Source: Gautieria morchelliformis
Lineage: Eukaryota; Basidiomycota; Agaricomycetes; Gomphales; Gomphaceae
DNA: 64,000 nt
Assembly: GCA_015179125.1 (NCBI GenBank)
Contig: WHVA01000175.1
Span: 124,001 to 188,000, forward strand
Direction of reading: 5' to 3'
Under the pieces are notes generated by a model that ran no database searches, was not told the origin of the DNA, and saw only the letters and a program-made list of their open reading frames with translations. The position numbers and the translations under genes are program-made. Shown piece by piece: positions 45,655 to 57,975 of the stretch. Every line of letters begins with the position of its first letter. Positions within the stretch are counted from its first letter, which is position 1.

Positions 45655-47330
45655 GGGGCTTCCATGAAACTCATCCGCACTTCCAATTTACTCTGCATTC
45701 GAGGGTCACGAGCTTGAGAGCCGCACACTGAGGTCTCTCGCGCACCATGCAACGTTGACTAGAAAGTAGCTGGCGTCATCGATCCCTTCTAATCCATGCT
45801 GGGGATTTCTCCAACACGCAACTTAGTTATGGAATAGTGAGTCAGTAAGTATTGGACTATGCACCGGACAACGGCACTCGGGGGCGTAACCCATAAGGTC
45901 GCAGAGTGGTTGGCACCACTGCATGTCACAGGACTTTGTGGCGGGACAGCAGCAAAGGTGTTCCCTGCCTCGGGCCAGATAATGGGACATGCACTGGCAG
46001 TCATGCTCAAAGGTGGCAGCCCAGACTCTGAAAGACGAGGGCAGCCTTTTCATTTCCTGGGGCGTATCTTGAACTACAACATGCAAGCTGCCACGTACTA
46101 GTTGCTTCGAACTGAAGGTCAACCGGGAAAAGTTGCTGCTATTGACAGGATGTTTTCTGGTTACCACAAGGACACATCGATTCGCTCTGCGAGGTCCAAG
46201 ACTCACAGCACTCTGCGTGAGTACGGTTTCATTTCTGGCGATGCCGAATGCGTAGTATGTGCAGCGGACCGCGCTGGATCCCCCCTGCCCTGTAGGGTCT
46301 CGGTTCCGGTTGCCTCCGTGAAGACATTTTCTACGGAAAGTTAGAAGACTTGGCACTTCAACCGAGTGTTGTATCTTGCCGGAAGATTCAGCATGTCCGT
46401 CGTCTTGCCGGCTTTGGAGTTGATCTTCAAAAGGTGAGAGTACGTAGCTTCCGCTTGTCAGGCTGCAAGGATCTCATCGGATGTGTCCTAAAACAGTAAG
46501 CTTGGACTGTCTGCCTGTTTACAGTAATGCTCGAAGGCCACCCGGTTTCACAAGCAGGTCGAGCTAGCGGATCAAAGGCCACGCTAAGCGTTTTGCCTTT
46601 GCAAGGCCGGTTCATTGAACACGCGGTGAGGCCGCCATGTCCCACAATTTGTGGTATGCCATTGCTTTTTTGGCATAGCCAGAAGCTAGGATCAGGGAAT
46701 AGAGAAGGGAAAATAATTGTAGGAGCCCTGAATACCCATGAGTCATCCTCTGAAACCAACTCATTGAAATGACTTTTTTCACTGAACTTGATTCTTGGAT
46801 TTTTCAATGGGTTTATTTACACTGACTGTAGTGGTTTATACTGAATCTTCAGTAGGTCCACCCAATAGGTTTCATTGGGTCAATTACCCACAGTGCGATT
46901 GTCTCATGACTTCGGACGCTTTGGTAATATCTCCGTGCTCTGCAACTGGTAAATCGTGCGAAAGCTGCAGGCACTGGGCACTATTCCCTCAGGGCAAGGG
47001 GTCTGCCGGTATTGGCACTTACTCTAGTAAGACTTTCAATTCAGAAATACGTATGTTTATGTGATGGGGCTGATCATTGTTCTCGAGTAATTCGAGGACA
47101 CCGATAGCCTACAGAGGCTTGAGGCCAGGTATTTATCGAAACATCAGCATTTCACTATGTAATGCCCCTGGCCATTACTGTAAGCCCTGTAATAATAATG
47201 TCGTGCCATGCAGCCCGACTACCTTCACACAGCTTTCTTATGGATAACGATGACAGCAATAACGATTCGATTGACTGTAATCGGCGAAGTCTAAGTGACA
47301 GCCGTAATTTTCTGAAGTGCATGCCAGGAA
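45655..47330. other. About 1.7 kb without a recognised gene
   Basis: Frames of 70-180 codons occur on both strands, overlapping each other, without known motifs. The stretch borders the BTB tandem and may hold decayed sequence. Confidence 0.4.
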
Positions 47331-48464
47331 TTAGGATCGATATTGGGACAATAGGCGGAAGGCTGGACTCACATCCCGTTTGGCTACTTTACTCCCGTGC
47401 ATGCTGCTTCTCCATAAATGCTCCCAAGAAATCAACCCGAAGAATTCGGGTAGAGAAGACCATATCTCTCTGGACTTTTTTGCAATCTTCGCTCTGAAGT
47501 CGGCTTTACAAACCTCACAAGTCCTGTCGAAATAGAGGGACAACTCATCAAGAGTGTACAGAGGATCCACCGTCATGCTCCGTGCATCCCTTCTTATAAG
47601 GGCGTCAGTTTCTTCTCCCAGTGAGCGCCAGTCCAAGTCGCAACAGTCCCTGTTCGCAGCATCCATAATGATGTCCTCCACAAATTCAGGTATCTGAGTC
47701 GCAATTTTCTCTTTTCCACGAAAATACGTAGTGAGGATGTGATGGGGTAAGTCCCTTTTGGCGCGTAGAATAGCCTCTACAGTATCGTTGCAAAGTCCAT
47801 AAAATAACGCAGGAAGTAGAATATGAGCATTGGTTTCATAAGCCACTTGTAGGATCAGAAGTCTTGCTGGAAGAGGGGCGCCTCCGGCCATATTCCACTT
47901 CTCCAGGCTTCGGGGAAATGTCTTGCTGAGAGCTTCCAGAACTTCCGCATAAACCGAGTCAACCATGTGTTTACTGGACATACGTAAAAGGCATGCAGTT
48001 CATCGACAGCCTTTGAATGATACAGCCTAGATGAAGGTGAGGCAAACTAGATTGGAATAATACAGTAAGCCTTACAGGGTATCGTACAGCGCACACAACA
48101 GTCTCAGGACGTCTTCTGGGGCATCAGACAACGGCACCACGGGGTGTCCGTCATATATCTCCGCGTCAGATGGCAAGGAAACAACTTCAAACATGTCCCG
48201 AAAGACCTCTGAGTGGCGAGCGAGTATACTTCTGTGGACACGAAACGCGACATCCTTTGCAGCCACAATGAGGTTGCCATCGTCCATATATAGTTCCTCG
48301 CTGCGTCTCAGTACCATTTTTGGTGATACATCGTCAGCTGGAGGCACGGATACTTCGCGTTTACGTTGCGGGAGTTGCATGTGCACGGAGGTACACGCAA
48401 TGTCACACTTGTCACGAGACTCACGGACACAGTTGCAATAAGTTATTGTCCTCGAGACTGACAT
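47331..48464 (-). CDS. BTB/POZ-domain protein (copy A)
   Basis: Minus strand. The BTB core is clear: SEELYMDDGNLIVAAKDVAF, RVHRSILARHSEVFRDMFEV, PVVPLSDAPEDVLRLLCALY. After an intron the C-terminal half reads KHMVDSVYAEVLEALSKTFP, RLLILQVAYETNAHILLPAL, YGLCNDTVEAILRAKRDLPH and EVCKADFRAKIAKKSREIWS, ending AFRLLSQYRS. Such short BTB proteins are greatly expanded in Agaricomycetes and probably act as protein-interaction adaptors, perhaps for ubiquitin ligases. By comparison with copy B, the piece around 47970-48020 should be an exon, but here it carries two extra bases before SKHMVD. So either the exon is skipped (a CT|GTAAGG donor to a GTCCAG acceptor keeps frame) or the copy is slightly damaged. 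A TATA-like TATATATA lies near 48478-48485. Confidence 0.65.
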
Positions 48465-48534
48465 GGAAGTGAAGCTGTATATATATTATTCTCCAGAGCG
48501 TCATGTTGAACGTCTGTAGATCAATACAGCCTCG

Positions 48535-49256
48535 TCATAGACGTAAGAGAATGAGATTTCCCTCGCAGACAGTAACTAGTGACAGCCGTTCCGTGTGACA
48601 GAACGCGCAGAGCTCGCCAGGTATAATGCACTCCTCCACAAAGCTGGCTAGTTGACCGGCAATTTTCTCCTTCCAAGCGTAGGTAGCCAGTATGCGATGC
48701 GGTAGGTTCGTTTTAATGCATAGAATATCCGCTGTGGTATCGTTGCAATGTTGGTAATATAACGCAGGGAGCAGAATCTGGGCGTTGGCTTCATAAGCCA
48801 CGTCTAGAATCAGAAGCCTTGTCGGATGAGGGATTTCCTTGCGAGATAAGCTCCATCTGTGCAGAGATACGGGGAATTGTTGCCGAAGAACCTCGAAAGC
48901 AGCTGCATAAACCGAGTCAACCATATATTTACTGTGCACGTAAAAGACACGCCAGCTCAGCTGAGGCTCCGAATGAAACAGTCTATAAGAAACGTGAGGC
49001 ATACTAGACTTCAGAGATTATACAGATCGTGTGTAGACGTACGGGGTATCATATAACGCGCACAATAATTGCAACACATCTTCGGGAGTGTCGGACCAAC
49101 GCGTACATGTCGCGTCAGATGGTAGAGGGCTACTGCGAACATGTCTCGAAAGAGCTCCGGGCGGCGAGCGAGTAGACTTATGTGGACACGAAATGCGACA
49201 TTAACGGCCACAATAAGGTTGCCACCATCCATGTATAGTTCCTCGCTGCGTGTCAT
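48535..49256 (-). pseudogene. BTB/POZ paralogue (copy B), frameshifted
   Basis: A tandem duplicate of copy A, same strand. MTRSEELYMDGGNLIV-VNVAFRV and LLARRPELFRDMF match the first BTB half. Then the frame changes: the piece with LPSDAT and TPEDVLQLLCALYD follows in another frame and is shortened compared with copy A. The next exon (RLFHSEPQLSWRVFYVHSKY, MVDSVYAAAFEVLRQQFPVS, RLLILDVAYEANAQILLPAL, YQHCNDTTADILCIKTNLPH) is well kept, but it ends early after EECIIPGELCAFCHTERLS in place of the long tail of copy A. I read it as a recent pseudogene. Confidence 0.7.
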
Positions 49257-49750
49257 GGAGGCACAGATAGTCCGCGTTTGCGTTTGGAGTCGCGTGGATG
49301 GACACGTCACGGATACGTCACGGCCCGTCACATGCAGACTGCAGTGGCACAATTTGACTGATGATTGACCTTCCAATCTCCTTAGATTCCAGGATAAGGA
49401 CAGTCGCCGGTAACAATGTATGGTCGCTTGAAACAATGCTTTTTCTCGTCAAGCCGACGCCAAGCTTTTGGCTCGAGTAACAAATGTGACGGGTGACGTT
49501 GTCTCAGTCTAATCTTTATATTTCTGTGTGTGATTCAAAGACGTCGCTGCCAACAGTGGTGCGTCTTGTCGTAGGTGCAAGCGAATCCGTCCGGGAAGGA
49601 GTTCCGTCTTCCGCTCCGGGCGGCAAGTGTGCCGCTTGCGGAGACTATACCGTGGTTAACGCTGAGTTTCTTGGCTACGAAGTACATGGACCACATCTCC
49701 ACGCTGCTCTCTTTCACTCAGACCTCTAGGAGCTTTCCATAGCAGCCATC
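49257..49750. other. Intergenic, no gene recognised
   Basis: Upstream of BTB copy B and upstream of the next plus-strand gene. Nothing recognised. Confidence 0.45.
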
Positions 49751-50938
49751 ATGGGTCCCACCCCAATACCGCCCCATGTGGTTCACACCATATTTCAATA
49801 TGTCTTGCCTCCATCTTTGCCACTCCCGCCGCACCTCTTGTCAAAACCCCTTACCGAGCGCCACCATTTTCTTTCCATCCCACCGACAGATGCCACCCGC
49901 TATTTGTGCTGGCCTTCGTCCCATGCTGCCGACGTGACAGAAGCTTTAGCGCGCGGTGTCTCGGACCCGATCACATCTGAGCCTGAACACCAAGTGCGAT
50001 ATACCGCCCCGGACGAGGACACCGTGCTTGCTCATGTTCGTCCGGACGCTCAGTCGCCCTTGCAGATCGTGTTTACATGGGATGCAGAGACGGCATCCTG
50101 GAGATATCATGATGCGCGTATGCTCCCGTTTCCGGAAGCGTCCCTACCGTCGCTAGATGCAGCGCTGTCGAGCGCGCCAAATGGACCTTCCGCATTGGAG
50201 GGCTTCATTGATCAACCTGCAGCTTCACACGGGCCGCGGTCAGATTCTCCCGCCTCAGATAATTACTGGGCTGGCTATGAATCATCGGGGTCATCACCAG
50301 ATACATCAGCTTTACCCCCAAGCGTGCCCCTCGAAGAGGACCACAAAGCAGAAGCTGCATACTGGGCCTCCTATGCCGCCGTTCACGGTGAGTCACCCCC
50401 TGGTGCCAACATAGATTTGGGTTAAAACTATTTCCTACGTTAATTAGGTTCAGGGGACTCGACTGTTCCATCCCCGAGACTCGAGAAGCGACGTTTGGCA
50501 TCAGAGAAACTCCCCGACGCACGAAGTTCAGAAACTACAGACCCACTGGTAGCGCACCTTCATTTACGACTCCAGCAAGAGAATGGCTTTCTCAGCCCTC
50601 GCTTTTCTCGTCCGCAGTACGATTCAAACTCAGGTAAATCCAAGGAAACACCCATTAACGAAAGGGTCCGGCAGGAATATTCTAAACGAATAGGGAATGG
50701 CCAGCTGTTACACGATGAATATGGCTTCCCTAAGGATGACGGCATGGAAGCAGTTGACGGTGCTTCGGAACAGATGCGTGAGAGTCCCAAAGGGGTGGTC
50801 AAAACTGGGACTCGGGGAGACAGGGAGGATGGTGTCAGAGAAGCAATTCGAGGAATTTATCGACTGTGGAAGGCACAGTCTGGGTCCGAAGATGCCGAAT
50901 CTTTTCTTGACATTGTTAAAGACAGCCTGTATACGTAA
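49751..50938 (+). CDS. Conserved-looking fungal protein of unknown function
   Basis: Two exons (49751-50387 and 50448-50938) give 375 residues with matching phase. The start reads MGPTPIPPHVVHTIFQYVLP, followed by PHLLSKPLTERHHFLSIPPT. A segment like QIVFTWDAETASWRYHDARM comes next, then a Ser/Pro-rich acidic part with repeated YWAGYES / YWASYAA motifs. The second exon has LVAHLHLRLQQENGFLSPRF, REAIRGIYRLWKAQSGSEDA and ESFLDIVKDSLYT before the stop. The end looks helical and ordered; the middle looks disordered. I know no function for this family. It lies only about 50 bases upstream of MPP10 on the same strand. Confidence 0.65.
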
Positions 50939-50989
50939 AATTTTCTGACTTCCCATATTCGGATATTTTCAACTCCGACGTATGTGATC

Positions 50990-53593
50990 ATGGCTGTCTC
51001 TGACGACCAAGTGCTGCCTATTCTACCACCTGTTCTCGGACGGGTCTCTGAGCTGGTTGATGCCAGACCCCAAGCCTTCATTGTAGGAGATGAGCAAATT
51101 CGTATGGCCACTCTCGAAGCTGCCAAGTATGTTTTTGATCTTTGTGAGTGCCCTCTCTTCCTCGCTCACCGTTGTCCTTCGAGGCATTAAATGTGGTGTA
51201 CTATGGGGCTCATGGGTTTCTACAATTAGCTGTACAGACAGAACAATATGCTCGGCCCCCTGTCGCTCAACTCCTACGGTCCGTCGAGCCTTCCACGCGT
51301 CCGCAGACGCGTTCGCAAACCAGGGCTTCTGCCAAAAGGAAGCGATCTCCTTCACCGCCTCCTAGAACAGATGAGGAAATTTGGCGGCCCACGCCTCTGG
51401 AGTCACTTCACCTCGAGGGGATGGACGATGACCAGGTGTGGGCACAGCTCGAGCTGAGGACCGCGGCACTTTGTGACGCGCTGAAAATAGTGCTTGAGGA
51501 GAGTGTACCTGAAGATGAAGATGATACAGGTGGCTTTATGGAAGGTTTAGACGAGGAGGGACTCGAAGGCCTCGAAGGCTTTGGAGACCTTGAAGGTCTA
51601 GACGACGACGATGAAGACGATGACGATGACGACGATGAGGAGGAGGAAGACAGCGATGATATAGACGGTTCTGAAGATGGCTTAGGAGAAGGCATTACTG
51701 AGCTGCGGGACCCTTCCGATGATGATTCAGAAGAGTCAGAGAAGCACCTGATAGACCTTGACCGACCTATGCGTCCTAATCGAATAGGTAAAGAGGCTTT
51801 ACATGGGAAGAAACGAGGTGGCCATCCCATCTTGGACGACGGCTTCTTCTCTCTGGCAGAATTCAACGCGGAGACTGAGGAAGCCGAGGCTAAGGACGTG
51901 TCGAAAGGCCGGTTGGGTCAGGATGGCGATGATGATGACGACGACGATGCAGCCGATGATGTTGACCTTTACGCGTCTGTGGATGATGTGGGTGGAACTA
52001 CATTTGAAGAGGATGATCTGGAAGATAGTGGGGGTTTGTGTGTTCCGCACTATCTCTTGAACAAGGGTATATTAACCCTTCTCTGTGATGTTTATAGAAC
52101 CCTACTATCAGGACTTCTTTGCCGCACCATCCCGCACAAAAACAACTGCTGCCAAAGCACCTAAAAAGCCACTGTCGGAATCGCCGGACAAGACAAGCAA
52201 AGTCCGGTTCCATGACCAGGTGCGCGTCAAAAATATCAAAAGCCGTGGAAAGGGCAACCCGGTCACGCTCATGAAGAGTGGACTGGTGTGGGTGGAAGAC
52301 GACGAGGATGAGGATGAGGAGTTCGGAGAACAATTCGAAGACTTTGAAGAGGAGGAAGAAGAAGACGACATGGACGACGAGGAAGACCAAGAGGATGGAG
52401 AAGATGGTGGAACGTCCAATGAAAGTGAAGGTGGTCGTGAAACCATTGAGAGACTGAAGGATGATCTCTTTGCCGAAGACGAAGAGACACCCTCGAAGGG
52501 TAAGAACTCCAGCATTACCGCGAAACTAAGACCAACATCCGTTGCATATTTTGCAGATCTTTCTACTCACGAGGCCCGACAAGCTGAAATTGCAGCTCAA
52601 ATAGCCGAATTGGAATCAAAGAATGTCGGTCCCAAGGACTGGACGTTAATGGGCGAGGCAACATCACGCTCAAGGCCGATAAACTCTCTCCTGGAAGAGG
52701 ATCTGGAGTTTGACCGGACCATGAAGGCTGTGCCTGTTGTTACCGAGGAGAGTGTTCAGACCCTGGAAGATGTCATCAAGAAGCGGATTCTAGACGTAAG
52801 CACTAGGAGCTTAGTTCTGTTAGCTATCCTCCTACATTTTTACTGAGAATAGAGCAGAATCGGTTCGATGATGTCGTACGCAAGCGACCAGTGGACGACA
52901 AGCCGTTTCTTCCATCACGGCTGTTCGAACTCAACGACCAGAAGTCAGCGCAATCGCTTGCCCAGATCTATGAAAGCGAATACACAGCGAATGCAAACGG
53001 CACCGGGGTTGATGATCGAGACGGTCGGCTGAAGAAAGAACACGAGGAGCTCGAGAAATCGTGGGACAACATTTGCTACAAGTTGGATGCTCTATGCAAT
53101 GCACACTTCACACCGAAGCAGGCAAGTGGCTTGGTCTCCTGTCTTATGTGGTTAGGACGACCTAACTCTGCCATAGCCTAAGGCGGTTATATCCACGGTT
53201 TCCAATTTGGCTGCCACGACATTAGAGTCCGCGCTACCTACCACGAAGTCGACCACGACAATGCTCGCACCTGAGGAGATCTTCGCAGCTTCCTCGGAAA
53301 TACGCTCACGCGATGAGTTGACACCAATCGAAAAGCGGGCTCAAAGAAACAAGCAGCGCAAGGCGCGGAAGAAGGCGAAAGACCAGATCGCAACGGCCGT
53401 TGACAAGTTCGCACGCACGCAGAAAGGCAAGGGCGCAGCCGGAGCAGTCAGGCGTGAAAAGGAGAAAGCATTGAAGAGCGTAGTAAAGACAGGGCGGGGT
53501 GTTACAGTTGTCGGCAAGCAAAGCGCAGGGCTAAAACTTCATAGTAAGGCGAAGCCTGCTGTTCCCTTGGACAGTAAAAAACTTAAGCTGTGA
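50990..53593 (+). CDS. MPP10: U3 snoRNP protein MPP10
   Basis: Plus strand from the ATG at 50990 (MAVSDDQVLPILPPVLGRVS). The first intron runs 51144-51229, joining AAKYVFDL to SVQTEQYARPPVAQLLRSVE. Then come RKRSPSPPPRTDEEIWRPTP, long Asp/Glu tracts, and EPYYQDFFAAPSRTKTTAAK with KVRFHDQVRVKNIK, which are typical for Mpp10. Later parts are LSTHEARQAEIAAQIAELES, VGPKDWTLMGEATSRSRPIN, SLLEEDLEFDRTMKAVPVV, NRFDDVVRKRPVDDKPFLPS, SLAQIYESEY, DALCNAHFTPKQPK and a basic tail (RAQRNKQRKARKKAKDQIAT). Mpp10 joins Imp3 and Imp4 in the small-subunit processome for 18S rRNA maturation. GPKDWTLMGEA and LLEEDLEFD are near-diagnostic. About five introns. Confidence 0.92.
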
Positions 53594-53719
53594 TAAATAC
53601 TGGTCCATTGGATTGTTCTCCAGTGATTGACTGTACACATCGATGGTAGAATGATATAAGGGTATAAAGAAAAGCAAATTCTACTTGATCCTTTCGAACT
53701 GTAGTGAGTCTGTGAGTGG

Positions 53720-54938
53720 TCAGTTCAACAAACTAACGAGTGAGCGGCGTACTCTTCTTGTGCCCTTGAAGAGTTTCTCGTCCAAGTTGCCAGTCTTGCC
53801 GTCAAGTCTGCAAAGGCGATCGTTCTGGTTGTCAAGCTCCTGACCCATGGCTGTGCCGAGAGCCTTGAGCCTCTTTGCCACATCTCCAATCTCGCCAAGG
53901 TTGTCATCCAATTCATCCTCAAGCTCGTCGTCAGACGCCGTCGCCTCGAATTGGTACCTCTTCCGTTCTTCCTTCCTCCTAGCCTGGTCCGCGGGGGGTT
54001 TGAACCTTCCACTCCCATAGCCCCCGATGCCCTCCTCCTCGTCATCATCGTCACCGCCTCCTCGACCATACGTCTGAGCCTTACCAATACGGTTATGGGA
54101 CTCTCTAATATCCGATACTGCTTTCTCGTGCTCGTCCCGCTCGTCTTCGTGTCGACGAAGAAGTTTAGCCTCTTGCGCAGCGCGCTTGCCCTCTTTGTTG
54201 AATGTGATGACAGGCCGGAAGATTGACCGGTTGAGCTGCTTGAGCTCGTCCTGCTTGTCTTCGACACGATTAACATGTCCCTTGGAAATGTCCAGATGGC
54301 GTTCCGTGTTGGCGAGTTTCTCTGTTCCAGGATGAGCAACCTTAAGGACGCTTGTAAGGGAATTACTCACCAGATTGGTCACCGAGCCTGCCGAGGGTGT
54401 TCCTAGCAGTCTCCTCGGCCTCTCGAGCGATCCTCAAGGCGTTCCTGGTGGAATTGACACTCTCCTGCTTGGTGAAACGGGCGCTCGACTTGATACCTTC
54501 GACCTCATCCTCCTCGTCACCTTCTCCGCCATTGCCGCCTCCGTGACCCTCGCGTGAAGGGCCATCTGTGAACCTATTGGAAGGCTTATGCTTTTCTGGG
54601 TCGTATCCGGAGAAGAGCGCGGCCCTGTCCTGCTCGAGATTTGCGCGCCCGCGCGAGTAGGGGTCACCGACCGGATTGTTACGATTGTACTTATCGCGAC
54701 CAGGGCCTGCTGGAAGGCTAGTCGGTTCATTGCCTTGACTATTGTAGCGAGCAGGAGCTGGGCGTGCGTAAGGGTCGCCGTCCCTGCTGGCGACATATGT
54801 GCTTGAGCTGGAGACTGTGCTAGACAGACCAGGAGACACGCCCTGGCGGGCGGATGGACCATTGCCGAGGAATTCAGAACGAGCTTGCTCGTTAACAGGA
54901 GGGATGACGGGTGCGTCTTTCTTCTTAAACCAAGACAT
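53720..54938 (-). CDS. SEC9: SNAP-25-type t-SNARE SEC9
   Basis: Minus strand from the ATG at 54938: MSWFKKKDAPVIPPVNEQAR. A long Gly/Ser/Arg-rich disordered region follows (YARPAPARYNSQGNEPTSLP). The first SNARE motif spans RFTKQESVNSTRNALRIARE, AEETARNTLGRLGDQS and, after an intron, GKLANTERHLDISKGHVNRV. A linker (LNRSIFRPVITFNKEGKRAA) leads to the second motif, DNLGEIGDVAKRLKALGTAM, GQELDNQNDRLCRLDGKTGN and LDEKLFKGTRRVRRSL. The layout of two Q-SNARE helices and no transmembrane anchor is that of Sec9, which pairs with Sso and Snc for exocytic fusion at the plasma membrane. Gln in the ELDNQN segment is at the expected zero-layer place. It converges with MPP10 (126 bases). Confidence 0.88.
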
Positions 54939-55220
54939 GATGGCGGTCAAGGCGCAACTTGAGGTACCGCCTTACTAGTTACCTAATTTATACCCGGTAC
55001 GAATTTGACCGATACTTAGACTTAGCAAGGTCACATGGCTGTTTTCAAGGGACAACCCGGACGCAGCAAGGGAGGCGATGCACAAACTCGCATGCGAAGC
55101 TGCAGACCTCGGCTGCTCACGCAACATTACATGTGATACTGGTACAGAAAACTTTTGCTACAGCTTAAACTCTAGGGTCATTCCATAGTCCATGTTGTTG
55201 TTTTGTCGTGAAGGAAACGG

Positions 55221-56161
55221 TTACGCTACACTCTTCTCTGTGGCAGGCATGCTGGCATGGTGAAGCTTCATGAGCACACACATCAAGGGCACCGCACCAA
55301 ATGCGTACGCAACCCAGAGCACTAGAAATGAGAGTCTTAGGACAGAGTACTGTAAAGCTAAAGCGACCTACTGGTGAAGCCATTGCTCAGATTAGCTTGG
55401 ATTTGAGGACCGCCTTGGCCCATCTGTGCGATTTGGATATTGAAATTATTCACAGCGTTTCCAAACCACATGCGGTTCACAAGAAATGCTATCAACCCTG
55501 AAAGCGGTTTCAGCATACTAGGGCCTTCCTTTACGAAGAATTACGGACCAATCATATAACCCAAAACTCCCACCCAGGCGGCTGCACGCGCGACCGCTGG
55601 CTTCCCAAGAATCTCATTGAGCTTTCCTCCTAAGCGTTCGCGGATGGTCGACAGGCTAAATATAACGAGGAAAAGGGTCCAGAAGACTAGGGCGGCAGCG
55701 ATCCATGCTGGTGTCGTAGCCGTAGGAGATTGCAAGAACATCGGTGTGTTACTGGGAAGCACAGAGAAGTCTGCAAAGCGAAACCATGTTAGTCTCATCC
55801 TCGGGCTTGGAGAATAAGTATCCGAACCATAGATGGGAGTGGTTGACGGGGTGGTGCAGTGAACTGAAGCTGAGTTATTCGACTGAGCGCATGATCCTGA
55901 GTCGATTGTTAATACCAAAGAGTGGAGAATGCTACGAGCATGCTCACCAACTGTACCCATACGAATGGTAGGACCGTCGACGTTATCCTGTGTGTCACCA
56001 GGCAATGGGACGGATCGACCGGGGGATATTATCATGAGGGCTACCTGAGTATGGAGCATGCCGGCAGGAGCAAGGTACGCAAACAGGGTGAGGAGCGTAG
56101 ATGTGAGAGCAAGCACGGGTGCAAGGTATAATGGGATGACTTTTATGATGGTGTCAATCAT
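55221..56161 (-). CDS. SUR7/PalI-family membrane protein
   Basis: Minus strand, four exons from the ATG at 56161: MIDTIIKVIPLYLAPVLALT-STLLTLFAYLAPAGM (first membrane helix), then IISPGRSVPLPGDTQDNVDG and SGSCAQSNNSASVHCTTPST. After an intron comes FSVLPSNTPMFLQSPTATTP, the second helix AWIAAALVFWTLFLVIFSLS, GKPAVARAAAWVGVLGYMIG, LIAFLVNRMWFGNAVNNFNI (third) and, after a last intron with GTAGGT donor, MLWVAYAFGAVPLMCVLMKL (fourth), ending PATEKSVA. Four helices with an extracellular loop after the first fit the SUR7/Rim9-type family of the fungal plasma membrane (eisosome or pH-sensing neighbourhood). The exact member cannot be set from this reading. Confidence 0.75.
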
Positions 56162-56967
56162 TTTGCAGACGTTAAGGGTGAGGAAAGAGAGAAGCAGTCA
56201 GGGGGGAAATTGGCTGAATGAAGCAAGGGAAACGAGGCCCAGCAGATTCACTGTGAAAGGTAAGAACAGATGGGGCACCAGGCCAGAGAACAGCAGTAAT
56301 AATTGATAACGAGTGTGACCACAGTGAACGGCCTCTGTGTGGGATAGAAAGTCGTCAGCTGCAGCCCTAGCTTATATACCTGTGGTGACCGTCGGGTTAC
56401 AAGACTTCCAAGCACGGCGATCAGGAAACGAGGGTGACTCCAAGGATAACTTCCCATTATTGCCTCATCTTTCACGCCGGATATGAAGAAATACAATAAT
56501 GGAAGAACGATCAGACAATGATTGACCGCCAGGTAAGGGGCGAGCCAGACATGGCGACAACAATGGGCGGATAGTGAAATAATCAGCGCTCAATTTGCGA
56601 CACCAGGCAGGTCGCTGTACCCAGGCTTCGAACCATTACTTATTATCCGCTTGGACATAGCGTAATGTTATTGGCTTGTTTTCAGCACAGCAATCCGGGA
56701 GTTTGCCATAATCGCTTCCAGCACACAGCAGCTTGTTTATTGGTTCTTTTTGTTTACGCTTCTCGCCCCACATCATATGCTAATTGGGTTCCCTTCCCCT
56801 CTATGAAATGAAGGGTCCCCCATTTCAAGGTCGGTGATCCAGACGAGTCTAGAGGGGTCGATAGCCAAAGACATTCTTAGTATGGCTTGCAATACAGCCA
56901 ATGCTGCCAAATGTATATTCAGACAGTTTTTTGTCACATGGATCAAGCCAAAAGCACGAAAGAGAAC
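56162..56967. other. Intergenic, no gene recognised
   Basis: Upstream of the SUR7-family gene and 3' of uS3. Only short frames seen. Confidence 0.45.
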
Positions 56968-57975
56968 TCAGAACACTGGCTGCTCCACTGGGAATTGCTC
57001 CTGCTGGAACTCTGCTTGGTATGCAGCATCCTCCACAGCAGGAACCACTGGAGGCACAACTGGAGCTTCGGGGACACCCTTCGACTCGGACGACGGCTCG
57101 GACACAATCTTGTCGATTGGAGGTTCGGTAATCGTGACGGTATCGGGAAGGGGTTTACGTGGCCCTGTCAGACCTTCTGGATCGAAGCCCTTCATACTAC
57201 AAAGATGCCATGAGCTAGGCGATGGGAGATGACAAACAAAGACATACATTTTGACCTTGATACCCAGAACCCCCTGTTTGAGTAATACGTGACGAACAGC
57301 ATAATCGACGAAATCTCGGGCAGGTTGGCCAGAGTGAATCATGAAGCCGTCGGTGAACTTCATCGACTTTGCACGAGCAGCACGAAGTTTCCCAGAAACA
57401 ACAACTTCGCAACCTTTGGCACCAGACTCCATAACAAATCGGAGAACACCATAGCAGGCCCTAACCAAGGAAGATATGAGGCCATGCCTGCCCTTGGGAG
57501 CTGAAACGTAGTTTACCTTCGGACTGCCAGACCTCCGAGTAGTTTGTATCGTAAGCTCTCACACTGGGCGACAGCGGAGAGACCACGGAACTGAACCTTC
57601 TCGGCATAGAGCTCCAGACTGTTCTCGGGGAATTTGAACCGCTTCTGAACAAGGGCGGTAAGTTCACGAATGCGCCTTCCCTTCACACCAAGGACTTCTT
57701 GGGTGTGGGTAGCTTTAACGATAATCTAAGCCAATATCAGCTTGAAGGTACAAAACAGATAGATGAATGGGTAGAACCTCAGTACGGGCGTGAGTAACAC
57801 GGACATCGCAACCAGAGTAGCCCTCCTCTGCGAGCTCACGGGTGAAAAATTCGCCTAGTTCCGCACGGAACACACCATCGGCGACAAACTAAAACAACTA
57901 GTTAGCAGCCTGAGGTAAGAAACAAGAAGTGGCTAGTGGCTAGCCCACCTTGCGTTTCTTGCTGATTTGAGACAT
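56968..57975 (-). CDS. RPS3: 40S ribosomal protein uS3
   Basis: Minus strand from the ATG at 57975: [160 protein letters not shown] and [20 protein letters not shown]. It ends in an acidic, Pro/Val-rich tail. The KH domain ([13 protein letters not shown]) and the ribosomal S3 C-domain are complete. uS3 sits at the mRNA entry channel of the small subunit. At least four introns; the start was chosen by the conserved [15 protein letters not shown] beginning. Confidence 0.94.

Noticed and set aside
51408-51866. Minus-strand poly-Ser frame
   Set aside because: It is the complement of the Asp/Glu tracts of MPP10; GAC/GAA codons read backwards give Ser runs.
56600-56660. GGCTTCGAACC, possible tRNA T-loop
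   Set aside because: No matching acceptor stem, D arm or anticodon arm could be found around it.
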